Notes: generated from the sequence alone by a model not told the origin. A stretch of 33,875 nucleotides of DNA from Deltaproteobacteria bacterium (GCA_028818755.1 JAPPNF010000009.1:1-33875), one strand, 5' to 3'; shown: positions 16,760 to 24,799, counted from the stretch's first letter. Numbers and translations: made by a program.

Positions 16760-18970
16760 TCAGCCCGACTTGACCAGCTTGAAGTACGTGCCATCCTGGT
16801 CCGCCATCAATTCGTCGTGTGTGCCGCGCTGCACTTCGACGCCCTTGTCGAGCACGATAATCTGGTCGCAATCCCTTACGGTGCTCAGCCGGTGCGCGAC
16901 GATCAGGCACGTGACGCCGCGACGCCGCAAGGCATCATCGACGTATTCCTCTGTCGCGGCATCGAGCGCGCTGGTCGCCTCGTCCAGAATGAGCATGGTC
17001 GGATGGCCTACCAACGCACGGGCGATTTCCAGCCTTTGTCGCTGGCCGCCGCTGAAGTTCACCCCGCCTTCCTCGACGAGGGTCGCATATCCGTGTGGCC
17101 GGAGCAGGATTTCCTCATGGATGGAGGCATCCCGTGTTGCGGCGACGATGTGTTCATCCGGAACGGCCGGGTTCCACAAGGTGATGTTGTCGCGCACGGA
17201 GGCGGAAAAGAGCACGGCCTCCTGGTCCACCATGGAAACGGAACGCCGAAGCACTTCCTCGGGGATCTGATCCCGCGGTTGGCCGTCGAACAGGATTTCG
17301 CCCGACCAGGGCTGACAGATACCCGCGACCAGACGCGCCACGGTCGACTTTCCCGAGCCGCTGGGACCGACCACGGCAACCCGCTGTCCCGGCTTGATCG
17401 CGAGGTTGAAGTCCTTGATCAAGGGTTGGCGGCTCTTGTTGTATCCGAACGCGACGTCGCGCAGTTCGAGCCGGCCGGCAAGCTGAAGCCGGCCGTTGAA
17501 CGTACGGATGGACTCCGATTCGGGATCCCGGCGGCGAAAAACGAGGTCCTCGGCGGTCTTGGAGACGTCTTCCAGCCGTTGCAGATCGGTTTCGAGCGCG
17601 TGGCGCTTGTCGGCGAACTCCAGGAAGCGCCCGACAGGCGCCAGAAACATCTCGGCCAGGATATAGAACCCAACCAGCGTCCCCAGGGTCATGGCTCCGG
17701 TCATGACCAGGCTTCCCCCGATGCCCAGGATGACCGCGCTACGAAGCGCGGCGACCAGGCCCGGAAGCGCGGCATTGACGGAGGCGAGTTCGGAATGGAG
17801 TTGCCGCGCGCGCAGTTCGCGTGCCTGCTGACCGCTCCAACGCGAGAAAAACCGGTCATCCGACCCTGTCATCCGCAGGTTGTCCGCATGACTCAGCATC
17901 TGCATCCCGAAGCCGATCAGCAATCCCTGCTCCCGCCTCATCGCCTGGGTTCGGACGTTCCGGTGTGCATTGAGAAAGTGGGCCAGCAATCCGTGCAGGA
18001 CGGCCAGCAACACCACGACCAGCGTGAGCACGACGTCGTAGGCCAACATGGCGACGAGCAACACCGCGCTCATGGCCATGTCGATGAGAAGCACAAGAAA
18101 CTGCTCCGTCAGATTCTTCGCGATCCTGTCGATGGACGAGACTCGATCGGTCAAATCGCCGACCAGCCTGTGTTCGAAAAACTCCACCGGCAACCGCAGC
18201 AGCCGCGACATGCCCCGGTTGTAGCCGACAACCGCAATCCGCACCGCGAGTCGCTTGAGGAATCGGTGCTTGAGCAGTGACAGCGCGTACACGAGGATGC
18301 CGCCGCCGAGCAACGCTGCCACCAGTCCGCCCCAAGGCCCATGGTTTTCCAGAACATCGTCCACGAAAACACCGAGGGACGCGGGAAGGACAAGCGCCAG
18401 CAACGTCAACATGAGCCCGCACGCAAGCAACCCTGTAAGCACGTTCCATGATCCGGCGAGCAAGGTGCGCAACTGGTTGAACAAGCCCGGCCGCTCGCCG
18501 CCTGCCTTGAAATCGTCGCCGCGCTTGAATCGCAGCGCGATTCCACTGTAGTTCTTGGTGAACTCTTCGGCGGAAAGCGTACGCCGCCCCGTGGCCGGGT
18601 CATTGAGATGGAAGTTGCGGCTGTCGAATCCTTCGAGGACGACGAAATGGCTGAACTGCCAGAACAGGATCAGAGGCAACGGCAGCTTCTTCAGTGACTC
18701 GGCTCGTACGCTGAGCCCCCTGCATTCGAGACCATAGTGTCTGGAGGCGCGCGAGATGCTCGCCGCGCTGCTACCGTCCCGGCTAACCTCGCATTTTTCG
18801 CGCAGTTCGGTAAGCGGCACCCAGCGCCCGAAGTAGGCGAGAATGCTGCCGAGGCAGGCGGCGCCGCATTCCGTCGCGTGCATCTGCAACAGAATCGGCG
18901 TGGTGACCCTTCGTTTTGAAGGCTCCGGAGCGGCCTTGTCGCTTGCCCCCCTGGAGGCGCGCGGCTGCAT
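16760..18970 (-). CDS. NHLM-type ABC transporter with C39 leader peptidase (ABC1 type)
   Basis: The 736-residue protein has the three-part plan of a peptidase-containing ABC exporter. The N-terminal C39 domain (about residues 22-150) carries QMHATECGAACLGSILAYFG with the catalytic Cys, HFVVLEGF with the His, and LNDPATGRR with the Asp, so it looks active. Six membrane helices follow at about 175-460. The ATPase domain has Walker A GPSGSGKST, signature FSGGQRQR and Walker B MLILDEAT. C39 domains cut leaders after Gly-Gly or Gly-Ala type motifs; here the target should be the Ala-Gly before LCCCW in the precursor at 11034-11285. Its ATG at 18970 comes one base after the stop of the adaptor gene, indicating tight translational coupling. 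Confidence 0.95.
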   Translation of the reverse strand: MQPRASRGASDKAAPEPSKRRVTTPILLQMHATECGAACLGSILAYFGRWVPLTELREKCEVSRDGSSAASISRASRHYGLECRGLSVRAESLKKLPLPLILFWQFSHFVVLEGFDSRNFHLNDPATGRRTLSAEEFTKNYSGIALRFKRGDDFKAGGERPGLFNQLRTLLAGSWNVLTGLLACGLMLTLLALVLPASLGVFVDDVLENHGPWGGLVAALLGGGILVYALSLLKHRFLKRLAVRIAVVGYNRGMSRLLRLPVEFFEHRLVGDLTDRVSSIDRIAKNLTEQFLVLLIDMAMSAVLLVAMLAYDVVLTLVVVLLAVLHGLLAHFLNAHRNVRTQAMRREQGLLIGFGMQMLSHADNLRMTGSDDRFFSRWSGQQARELRARQLHSELASVNAALPGLVAALRSAVILGIGGSLVMTGAMTLGTLVGFYILAEMFLAPVGRFLEFADKRHALETDLQRLEDVSKTAEDLVFRRRDPESESIRTFNGRLQLAGRLELRDVAFGYNKSRQPLIKDFNLAIKPGQRVAVVGPSGSGKSTVARLVAGICQPWSGEILFDGQPRDQIPEEVLRRSVSMVDQEAVLFSASVRDNITLWNPAVPDEHIVAATRDASIHEEILLRPHGYATLVEEGGVNFSGGQRQRLEIARALVGHPTMLILDEATSALDAATEEYVDDALRRRGVTCLIVAHRLSTVRDCDQIIVLDKGVEVQRGTHDELMADQDGTYFKLVKSG

Positions 18971-18971
18971 C

Positions 18972-19544
18972 TTACGATCGCCTCATTCCGAAAAGCGCGA
19001 CCGGGGACTGCCGGCCGAGCTCGATGACAATCCGGCATTCCCTACCTGCAAGGGAAGCAACGTCAAGGCCCTTGTCGAGCGCGATATCGAGGCGGAACAC
19101 GGACACCGGCGGCGCGGACTTCAGTGCCGCCAACCCCGCGGACAAGGGTAAGGCGGAAACCGTCGTGACCTCTCCGTCAAGCGTGTCTGTCTTCCCGTCC
19201 GCCATGCCCAGCTCGATCGTCGCCGGCAGCCCGGCCTTGATCTGCGATGCGACGTCGCTGTCGATCCAGACCAGGGCCTGGACGGACCGGTTGCCCTCGG
19301 GCAGGCTTTCGCCGGGCTCTACCAGCGCGCCCTCTACCGCAATGCTGCGAGGTACGTTGCCGAGGAAGAGCCATCCCGCGAGGATGAACAACAACGATGC
19401 GATGACGGCGACAAGGAGCCGCTCCCGCGGCGTGGAGATTGTCAGCAGCCGGTCGAGTTGTTCACGTTCTTCTTTTCCTTCGGCGATAGTATTATGAAAT
19501 GAGTCAAACGGATTGTTGAACACGACCGTGCGAGGCCTCCTCAT
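18972..19544 (-). CDS. Short NHLM-type HlyD-like secretion adaptor
   Basis: The 190-residue protein has a cytoplasmic N terminus (FDSFHNTIAEGKEEREQLDR), one membrane helix near residues 45-62 (LLVAVIASLLFILAGWLFLG) and a periplasmic beta-barrel part (VQALVWIDSDVASQIKAGLP). This resembles the HlyD-like adaptor of NHLM systems, but those proteins are usually much longer. The biotinyl-like lobe and alpha-helical hairpin are missing: the chain passes almost directly from the first strands to the barrel. ATG 19544 lacks a clear ribosome site; AGGAGG lies immediately inside the frame and could serve GTG 19523 instead. Longer starts are unlikely because the probable promoter occupies 19597-19625. 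It leads the ABC1-ABC2-MMPL operon. Family is fairly sure, exact start is not. Confidence 0.75.
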   Translation of the reverse strand: MRRPRTVVFNNPFDSFHNTIAEGKEEREQLDRLLTISTPRERLLVAVIASLLFILAGWLFLGNVPRSIAVEGALVEPGESLPEGNRSVQALVWIDSDVASQIKAGLPATIELGMADGKTDTLDGEVTTVSALPLSAGLAALKSAPPVSVFRLDIALDKGLDVASLAGRECRIVIELGRQSPVALFGMRRS

Positions 19545-19596
19545 AGAGATCAGGCAAGGACAAATTTCGTGCGGCTTGAGATGAAGAGTTTGAAGC

Positions 19597-19625
19597 ATTA
19601 TATGCAATCTCGAATATACGAACAA
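19597..19625 (-). promoter_or_regulatory. Candidate promoter of the export operon
   Basis: On the minus strand, TTGTTC (19625-19620) and a perfect TATAAT (19602-19597) are 17 bp apart, inside an AT-rich divergent intergenic region. Transcription would begin near 19590, about 45 nt before ATG 19544. This is the best consensus promoter of the biosynthetic locus. Confidence 0.65.
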
Positions 19626-19706
19626 CCGTTCCGCAATGTTCGCAGTGCGCACGATGTGGCAATGGTCGACCGGCGCTCCTCCTGATATTTCAAGCAAGTA
19701 CAGGAC

Positions 19707-19735
19707 TTAATCTTTCCGGGGAATCAAGTTACAAT
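19707..19735 (+). promoter_or_regulatory. Weak candidate promoter for the LolA-like/barrel/flavoprotein set
   Basis: TACAAT at 19730-19735 resembles a -10 box. TTAATC, 17 bp upstream at 19707-19712, is a poor -35 box. It faces away from the export-operon promoter and would place the start about 24 nt before ATG 19766. An activator may be needed. Confidence 0.3.
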
Positions 19736-19765
19736 GCGGCATCTCCATTACCTGGATTTGTACTG

Positions 19766-20638
19766 ATGGCCCCTAACCACGGAACAAACAAATGCCTGAT
19801 CGGCCAAGGCTGGGCAACGCGTTTCCGTTGCCTCAAGGGTGCCTCGTTCGGTATCGGGGTCGTAGTGACGCTGGCGTGTTTCTGCTTGCCGAACGCAAAT
19901 GCCCTTGCCCGGGAAGAAACGCCGGAGGAAAAGGGTCTCAGGATTGCGCGTGAAGCAAGCGCCCGCGACGACGGCTTCGGGGATTTCACCGCCGGAATGA
20001 CGATGGTGCTGCGCGACCGGCACGGTCGGGAGAGCGTCCGCCGGATGCGCTTCAAGGTGCTGGAGGTGCCGGGGGATGGCGACAAGAGCCTGTTCGTTTT
20101 CGATCAGCCGCGAGACGTACGTGGAACCGCCCTCCTGACCCACGCTCACATCAATGCGCAGGACGACCAATGGCTGTATCTGCCGGCCCTGAAAAGGGTA
20201 AAGCGCATCAACGCCGCGAGGCGTTCAGGGTCCTTCATGGGAAGCGAGTTTTCCTACGAGGACATGAGCTCTCAGGAGGTAGACGAATACACCTACAATT
20301 ATCTTCGCGACGAGCCCTGCGGGGAGCTCACCTGCACGGTGACCGAGCAAGTTCCCCTGGACAAGAAGTCCGGATACAGCCGCAAGGTCGTTTGGCAGGA
20401 TACGGGCGAGCTACGAATCTGGAAAATGGAGCTTTACGACCGCAGGGGCTCGCACCTGAAGACGCTCACCTTCGCGAACTACAAGCGATATCTGGATCGG
20501 TACTGGCGGGCAGGAGCACAGACGATGGTGAATCACCTTACCGGTGCCAGCACGGTGCTCAAATGGACCGATTTCCGGTTCCGCACCAATCTCGAGGACA
20601 GCGAATTCACCCACCTGTCACTTCGACGCGTGCGCTGA
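19766..20638 (+). CDS. LolA-like outer-membrane lipoprotein-sorting-type protein
   Basis: The 290-residue protein has a signal-like hydrophobic stretch (GIGVVVTLACFCLPNANALA, about residues 29-48) and then the fold seen in LolA-like proteins encoded next to MMPL/RND exporters. Diagnostic segments are DQWLYLPALKRVKRI and SGSFMGSEFSYEDMS. Such proteins are thought to carry a lipid or other hydrophobic cargo through the periplasm between the exporter and the outer membrane. Its likely exporter partner is the MMPL protein at 11435-13768, separated by the NHLM genes and on the other strand. Its TGA overlaps the next ATG by one base, so it is coupled to the outer-membrane barrel gene. The N-terminal segment before the hydrophobic stretch is long for a signal peptide, and a start further in is possible. 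Confidence 0.85.
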   Translation: MAPNHGTNKCLIGQGWATRFRCLKGASFGIGVVVTLACFCLPNANALAREETPEEKGLRIAREASARDDGFGDFTAGMTMVLRDRHGRESVRRMRFKVLEVPGDGDKSLFVFDQPRDVRGTALLTHAHINAQDDQWLYLPALKRVKRINAARRSGSFMGSEFSYEDMSSQEVDEYTYNYLRDEPCGELTCTVTEQVPLDKKSGYSRKVVWQDTGELRIWKMELYDRRGSHLKTLTFANYKRYLDRYWRAGAQTMVNHLTGASTVLKWTDFRFRTNLEDSEFTHLSLRRVR

Positions 20639-21867
20639 TGCGATTCCGCGGCGCAATTGCGGCCCTCTTTCTGATGGTTGCCGCGGGTGCCGAGGCGCAG
20701 TCTCTTGAGTTCTCGGGCGACCTGAGCCTGCAGGGGCGATGGTATCCGCAAGCCCCGGCCTTCCCGGATCAGCGTTCAGGCACCGCCGGTCTGGTCGTTG
20801 AGCCGACGCTTCACGGGGAGATTGGGAAACAAACCAGCTTTACCCTCACCGCGCTCTACCGGTACGACAGCGCCGATTCGCAGCGCACGCATGCGGACCT
20901 GCGCGAGGCCTATCTGTTGGTGTTTGGAGACCGGAGCGGGAATTCCTGGGAGCTTCGGTTGGGACTGGACCAGGCCTTCTGGGGGGTGGCCGAGGCTCAC
21001 AATCTCGTGGATGCCGTCAACCAGGTGGACCTCGTCGAGCACCCGCGCAATCGACCCAAGCTGGGTCAGCCCATGGCCCGCCTGACGGTCTCCGGTGATT
21101 GGGGCCTCGCCGAATCATTTCTGCTGCCGTATCATCGCAAGCGCACATTTCCCGGGCGTTTCGGACGCCACCGATCGGGCCGCCCGATCGACGACAACGC
21201 CTTGTACGAGAGTGGTGCCGAAGAGCGCCATGTGGACTTTGCGTTTCGCTACGGCAATGCCGTGGGCGCGCTTGATTTCGGTCTGAGCACCTTTGTCGGG
21301 ACAAGCCGCGATCCCTCGTTTGTCTTCGGCCCTCAATCCGGGCCGGTGCCGGCAATTGACACGCCGTTGATCCCGTACTACGAGCAGATTCGGCAATTCG
21401 GCGTCGACGCGCAACTCACCACCGAGCCCTGGCTTTACAAGACGGAAGCCATTTGGCGTAGCGGAGCGCGCAATCTCCTGGGCCAGGAGGAGGATTACGG
21501 CGCCGTCATCTTCGGCTTGGAACGCACGCTCTACGCGTTGTTTGGTTCCCGAGCGGACTTGACCTTCTTCGTCGAGTGGCTCTACGACGGTCGCGGACGC
21601 CGTGCCACAAGTGCTTGGGCGAACGACCTTTTTGTGGCGGGCTTGCTGGCGTTCAACGACGTGCAGGGTACCGAACTCTTGGTAAGCATCCTGGGTGATC
21701 TCCGCCATGATTCTCGTTCGTTGAACCTGGAATTAAAACGCCGCCTGTCGGATAGTTGGACGATGCGCCTGGAAGCGATCGCCAACCTGAGCGCGGACCC
21801 GGACGATTTGACGTACGATGGAAGGCGCGACAGCTTCCTGGGCGTCGACTTCACGTTCAGCTTCTGA
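20638..21867 (+). CDS. Outer-membrane beta-barrel protein partnered with LolA-like/MMPL proteins
   Basis: ATG 20638 shares its first base with the preceding stop and gives a 409-residue protein with a clear Sec signal peptide (MRFRGAIAALFLMVAAGAEAQ). The rest is alternating amphipathic strands, with FTLTALYRYDSADSQ, AYLLVFGDRSGNSWELRLGL and YALFGSRADLTFFVEWLYDG, and it ends VDFTFSF with the terminal Phe expected of BAM-inserted barrels. I do not recognise a specific family with certainty; porin-like DUF1302-type proteins encoded with MMPL exporters are similar in layout. A role as the outer-membrane exit or acceptor for the MMPL cargo is inferred from the operon. An upstream continuation of the same frame to 20170 is overprinted on the LolA-like gene and is not coding. 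Confidence 0.8.
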   Translation: MRFRGAIAALFLMVAAGAEAQSLEFSGDLSLQGRWYPQAPAFPDQRSGTAGLVVEPTLHGEIGKQTSFTLTALYRYDSADSQRTHADLREAYLLVFGDRSGNSWELRLGLDQAFWGVAEAHNLVDAVNQVDLVEHPRNRPKLGQPMARLTVSGDWGLAESFLLPYHRKRTFPGRFGRHRSGRPIDDNALYESGAEERHVDFAFRYGNAVGALDFGLSTFVGTSRDPSFVFGPQSGPVPAIDTPLIPYYEQIRQFGVDAQLTTEPWLYKTEAIWRSGARNLLGQEEDYGAVIFGLERTLYALFGSRADLTFFVEWLYDGRGRRATSAWANDLFVAGLLAFNDVQGTELLVSILGDLRHDSRSLNLELKRRLSDSWTMRLEAIANLSADPDDLTYDGRRDSFLGVDFTFSF

Positions 21868-22964
21868 TGATACAGCCTGGCGCTAAATCCTTGCGGAAGA
21901 TCGCGGTTGTCGGGCGAGGAACCGCGGGGTCCCTGGCGGCCGCAAGCGTAACGCGCCTTCACCCCGACAGCGACCACGAACTGCACCACATTTACGACTC
22001 GCGCATCCCGGCCATCGGAGTGGGTGAGGGCAGTTGGCCGAGCCTGGTTCAGGAATTGCGGCGACTGACGAATTTGCCCCATGAAACCATCCAGCAGCGC
22101 TTGAAGGGGACTCGCAAGTACGGTGTTGCGTTCGAGGGATGGGGCCGGCGCAATCGGGACTTCACCCACTACTTCACGCCGCAGCAGGTGTCGTACGCCT
22201 ACCACCTGTCCGCCGACTTGATGGCGGACTTACTGGAAGAAAGCACGCGCGCGCGCCACATCGACGCGAGAGTGCTCAATATCACGAGGGTGGAGGGCGG
22301 CGCGCAGGTGGAGTTCGAGGACCAGGCGCCGGAACGTTACGACCTGGTCTTTGATGCCCGCGGGTTTCCCAGGGAACTCCACCCCGACCAGCACATCGAC
22401 ATTACTTTCATCCCGACGAATACAGCCGTGATCCGCCGCTGCCCGGAAATCATCAACGAGGGGGATGGGCCGGTTCTGGAACATACCTATACCCGTGCGG
22501 TGGCGCGTCCGCACGGTTGGATATTCGTTATTCCACTTACCGTACACACATCATACGGGTACATCTTCAACCGCGAGGTATCCGGCCTTGCCGAAATCGA
22601 AGCGGACTTTGACGCGTTCCTTGAGACCGACGGGGTATCGGAATTCGAGCAACGCGCCGTCATTCCGTTTCCCAATTTTGTCCACCGTCGGCCGTACGAT
22701 GGCGCGGTGGCCCGCATCGGCAACGCGGCGGCCTTCATGGAACCCCTCGAAGCCACGGCGATCGTATCCGCCCAGTTGCAGATTGGGATGGTTCTCCACA
22801 CACGTTTGAACCGTTCACTGGAGCACCTTGAGCGCGACGCGCCGGTGGTCAATCGATTCCTCGTCAACAACATGCTCTGCTACGGCCTGTTCGTCGGTTG
22901 GCACTATTCCTGTGGCTCCAGGTACGACAGCGAATTCTGGCGTCACGCCCGTGGCCAAGCCTAG
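21867..22964 (+). CDS. Flavin-dependent tryptophan-halogenase-like protein, interrupted by TAG
   Basis: ATG 21867 overlaps the previous stop by one base. The 365-residue product is a tryptophan-halogenase-family flavoprotein: FAD motif GRGTAG (residues 16-21), IGVGEGSWPSL (near 50-60), TRKYGVAFEGW with Lys84 at the position of the catalytic Lys of PrnA-type enzymes, GWIFVIPL where halogenases have WxWxIP (second Trp replaced by Phe), and FMEPLEATAI retaining the active-site Glu. Translation stops at TAG 22962-22964, but the same frame continues 57 codons to 23138, ending SYAQMSQGLGC, like the C-terminal end of family members. The gene may therefore be nonsense-mutated, read through, or contain a sequence error. 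The Trp at the end of the predicted core LCCCW is an attractive substrate, but halogenation rather than another flavin oxidation is not proven. Confidence 0.75.
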   Translation: MIQPGAKSLRKIAVVGRGTAGSLAAASVTRLHPDSDHELHHIYDSRIPAIGVGEGSWPSLVQELRRLTNLPHETIQQRLKGTRKYGVAFEGWGRRNRDFTHYFTPQQVSYAYHLSADLMADLLEESTRARHIDARVLNITRVEGGAQVEFEDQAPERYDLVFDARGFPRELHPDQHIDITFIPTNTAVIRRCPEIINEGDGPVLEHTYTRAVARPHGWIFVIPLTVHTSYGYIFNREVSGLAEIEADFDAFLETDGVSEFEQRAVIPFPNFVHRRPYDGAVARIGNAAAFMEPLEATAIVSAQLQIGMVLHTRLNRSLEHLERDAPVVNRFLVNNMLCYGLFVGWHYSCGSRYDSEFWRHARGQA

Positions 22965-23138
22965 CCGCAACACCGTCAGGCCGTGGCCCCCGAGGCGGTG
23001 GATTGCGCCGCGCTCCACAAATTCGACGAAATGATCGGACTGCTGAACCAGCCGGTCATCGACAAGGCGGACTGGGATCGGATGTGCGCGGTTCCTCTTA
23101 CGAGCTATGCGCAGATGTCTCAGGGTCTTGGTTGCTAG
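22965..23138 (+). pseudogene. In-frame continuation of the halogenase-like gene beyond the amber codon
   Basis: The 57 codons after TAG 22962 keep the frame and read as ordinary protein, including LHKFDEMIGLLNQPVIDKAD and SYAQMSQGLG. They end at a TAG that is itself part of the left end of the inverted-repeat element at 23135. The segment has no start of its own and is best read as the detached C terminus of the upstream gene. Confidence 0.65.
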
Positions 23139-23299
23139 TGTGGCGTCCCGTAGATTCCTGCAATAATTTGCTGGTCCTTTTTGCCGTCGGCTGCGTTGCT
23201 CTTCCTCGCGTGGTACCCGCCACTGCTCGTCATCGCGCCTTGCCGACGACAAAAATTCCTGCGCAACTTATTGCAGGAATCTACGGGACGCCACACTAG
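23135..23299. repeat. MITE-like inverted-repeat element, copy 1
   Basis: Arms at 23135-23166 and 23268-23299 are perfect 32-bp inverted repeats beginning CTAGTGTGGCGTCCC. The 101-bp interior is also partly self-complementary (TTTTGCCGTCGGC against GCCGACGACAAAA), so the whole element could fold into one long hairpin. It contains no credible gene. The end CTAG supplies the TAG at 23136-23138 to the halogenase-like frame and the TAG at 23298-23296 to the convergent carboxylase-subunit gene. It may act as a bidirectional terminator. A second copy starts at 33783. It is too small to encode a transposase and would need one in trans. Confidence 0.9.
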
Positions 23300-24657
23300 C
23301 CGGTGGCGGTGGCCTGCTCCTGCCCCCGACGCTCGAAGTAGTCCTTGGCGACGTCCGGGAACAGCGTGTAGGAGAGCACGTCCTCCTCGCTGGCGGCGAG
23401 GTCGCCGATTTCCTTGCGCGCTTCTTCCATCCGGGGTTTCAGGAGGTCGGCGGGGCGGCACGTGATGGGGTCCTTCTTGCCCAGGACCATAGCCTTCATC
23501 TCGTCGCTCACCTGGCCCGGCGCCTCGCCGTAGTGCCCCATGACGTAGTTGCGCACCTCCATGGTCACCACTCCGTAGCGTTTGCCCATGAGGACGTTCA
23601 GGGTAGCCTGCGAACCCACGATCTGGCTCGTGGGGGTCACCAGCGGGGGGTAGCCCAGGTCCTTCCGCACCGCCTGTACTTCCTGGAGCACCTCGTCCAG
23701 CCGGTTCTCGGCGTTCTGCTGCCGCAGTTGGGACACCAGGTTCGAGAGCATGCCGCCGGGGATCTGCGACTCGACGATGTCGGCGTTGACGCGGTTGCTG
23801 ATGGGGCTCTCGAACTCGCTGTACTTGCCGCGCACCTGGTTGAAGTAGGCGGCGATGCCGGCCAGTTGCCGCAGGTCGAGGCCGGTGTCGTAAGGCGTGC
23901 CCCTAAGGGCCACCACCACGGCTTCGGTAGCGGGCTGGGAAGTGCCGTCGGAAAGCGTGGAAATGGCCGTGTCGATGATGTCCACCCCGGCTTCGACGGC
24001 CATGATGTAGGCCATCTGCGCCATGCCGGTGGTGCAGTGGGAGTGCAGGTGGACGGGGATGTCGAACCGTTCCTTCAGCGCGCCGATGAGATCCTGGGCC
24101 ACGTACGGCGACAGCAGGCCGGCCATGTCCTTCACCGCCAGCACGTCGGTGCCGGCGTCCACGAGCTTTTGGGCGAAGTCAACGAAGTATTGCGTCGAGT
24201 GCACCGGGCTGATGGTGTACGACACCGCGGCCTCCAGGGTCTTGCCGGTTCGCTTGACCGCGTCCATGGATGCCTTCATGTTGCGGACGTCGTTCATGGC
24301 GTCGAACACCCGGAAGACGTCGATACCGTTCTCCGCGGACTTCTCGACGAACGATTCCACCGCGTCGTCGGGGTAGTTGCGGTATCCCACGATGTTCTGG
24401 CCCCGCAGCAGCATCTGCAGCCGCGTGTTGGGCATGGCCTCGCGAATCCGCCGCAAGCGTTCCCACGGACATTCGTTGAGGTAGCGCAGGCAGGCGTCGA
24501 ACGTCGCCCCGCCCCACATCTCCACCGACCAGAAGCCGACCTTGTCGATCTCCGCGGCAATCGGCAGCATGTCCTCGGTGCGCATGCGCGTCGCAAGCAG
24601 GGACTGGTGCGCGTCCCTGAGCACTGTCTCCATAATCCCGACTTTCTTCCCTTCCAT
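23296..24657 (-). CDS. Carboxyltransferase subunit of pyruvate carboxylase / oxaloacetate decarboxylase
   Basis: The 453-residue protein has the HMGL-like TIM barrel and conserved carboxylase domain of PycB/OadA proteins. ETVLRDAHQSLLATRMR holds the metal-binding Asp and the substrate Arg, VLAVKDMAGLLSP the Lys that receives the carboxyl group, and LHSHCTTGMA the metal-binding His pair. It transfers carboxyl between biotin and pyruvate/oxaloacetate in the cytoplasm. There is no biotinyl domain at the C terminus, so biotin carrier and carboxylase subunits must be encoded elsewhere. ATG 24657 follows a GGGAGA site. The stop TAG lies inside the end of the inverted-repeat element, so the last residues (QATATG) may have been altered by its insertion. 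Whether it works as carboxylase or decarboxylase cannot be told from this gene alone. Confidence 0.92.
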   Translation of the reverse strand: MEGKKVGIMETVLRDAHQSLLATRMRTEDMLPIAAEIDKVGFWSVEMWGGATFDACLRYLNECPWERLRRIREAMPNTRLQMLLRGQNIVGYRNYPDDAVESFVEKSAENGIDVFRVFDAMNDVRNMKASMDAVKRTGKTLEAAVSYTISPVHSTQYFVDFAQKLVDAGTDVLAVKDMAGLLSPYVAQDLIGALKERFDIPVHLHSHCTTGMAQMAYIMAVEAGVDIIDTAISTLSDGTSQPATEAVVVALRGTPYDTGLDLRQLAGIAAYFNQVRGKYSEFESPISNRVNADIVESQIPGGMLSNLVSQLRQQNAENRLDEVLQEVQAVRKDLGYPPLVTPTSQIVGSQATLNVLMGKRYGVVTMEVRNYVMGHYGEAPGQVSDEMKAMVLGKKDPITCRPADLLKPRMEEARKEIGDLAASEEDVLSYTLFPDVAKDYFERRGQEQATATG

Positions 24658-24724
24658 GAATATCTCCCGGTTGTCTCGCGGTTCGTGAATCGGACCGGCT
24701 GCCGGCCCCAGAGCATTAACGCGC

Positions 24725-24753
24725 TAAAATACGGGAAACGCCGCGCATTAGCA
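24725..24753 (-). promoter_or_regulatory. Candidate promoter of the carboxyltransferase gene
   Basis: On the minus strand, TTGCTA (24753-24748) and TATTTT (24730-24725) are 17 bp apart in the 142-bp gap after phoR. The start would lie about 60 nt before ATG 24657, suggesting the carboxyltransferase gene is transcribed separately from the pho genes. Confidence 0.45.
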
Positions 24754-24799
24754 AGCAAACTCGGGCTCTTGCGCGTGCAAATCGAACCAGCACGACGCT

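Noticed and set aside
16749..16910. N-terminal extension of the ABC2-type transporter to 16910
   Set aside because: The extension overlaps the end of the ABC1 gene and is Arg-rich shadow sequence; homology starts at MPEYATIAQL.
23135..23299. Inverted repeat as a CRISPR array or IS element
   Set aside because: There is one pair of arms, no direct repeats with spacers, and no transposase frame; a MITE-like element fits better.
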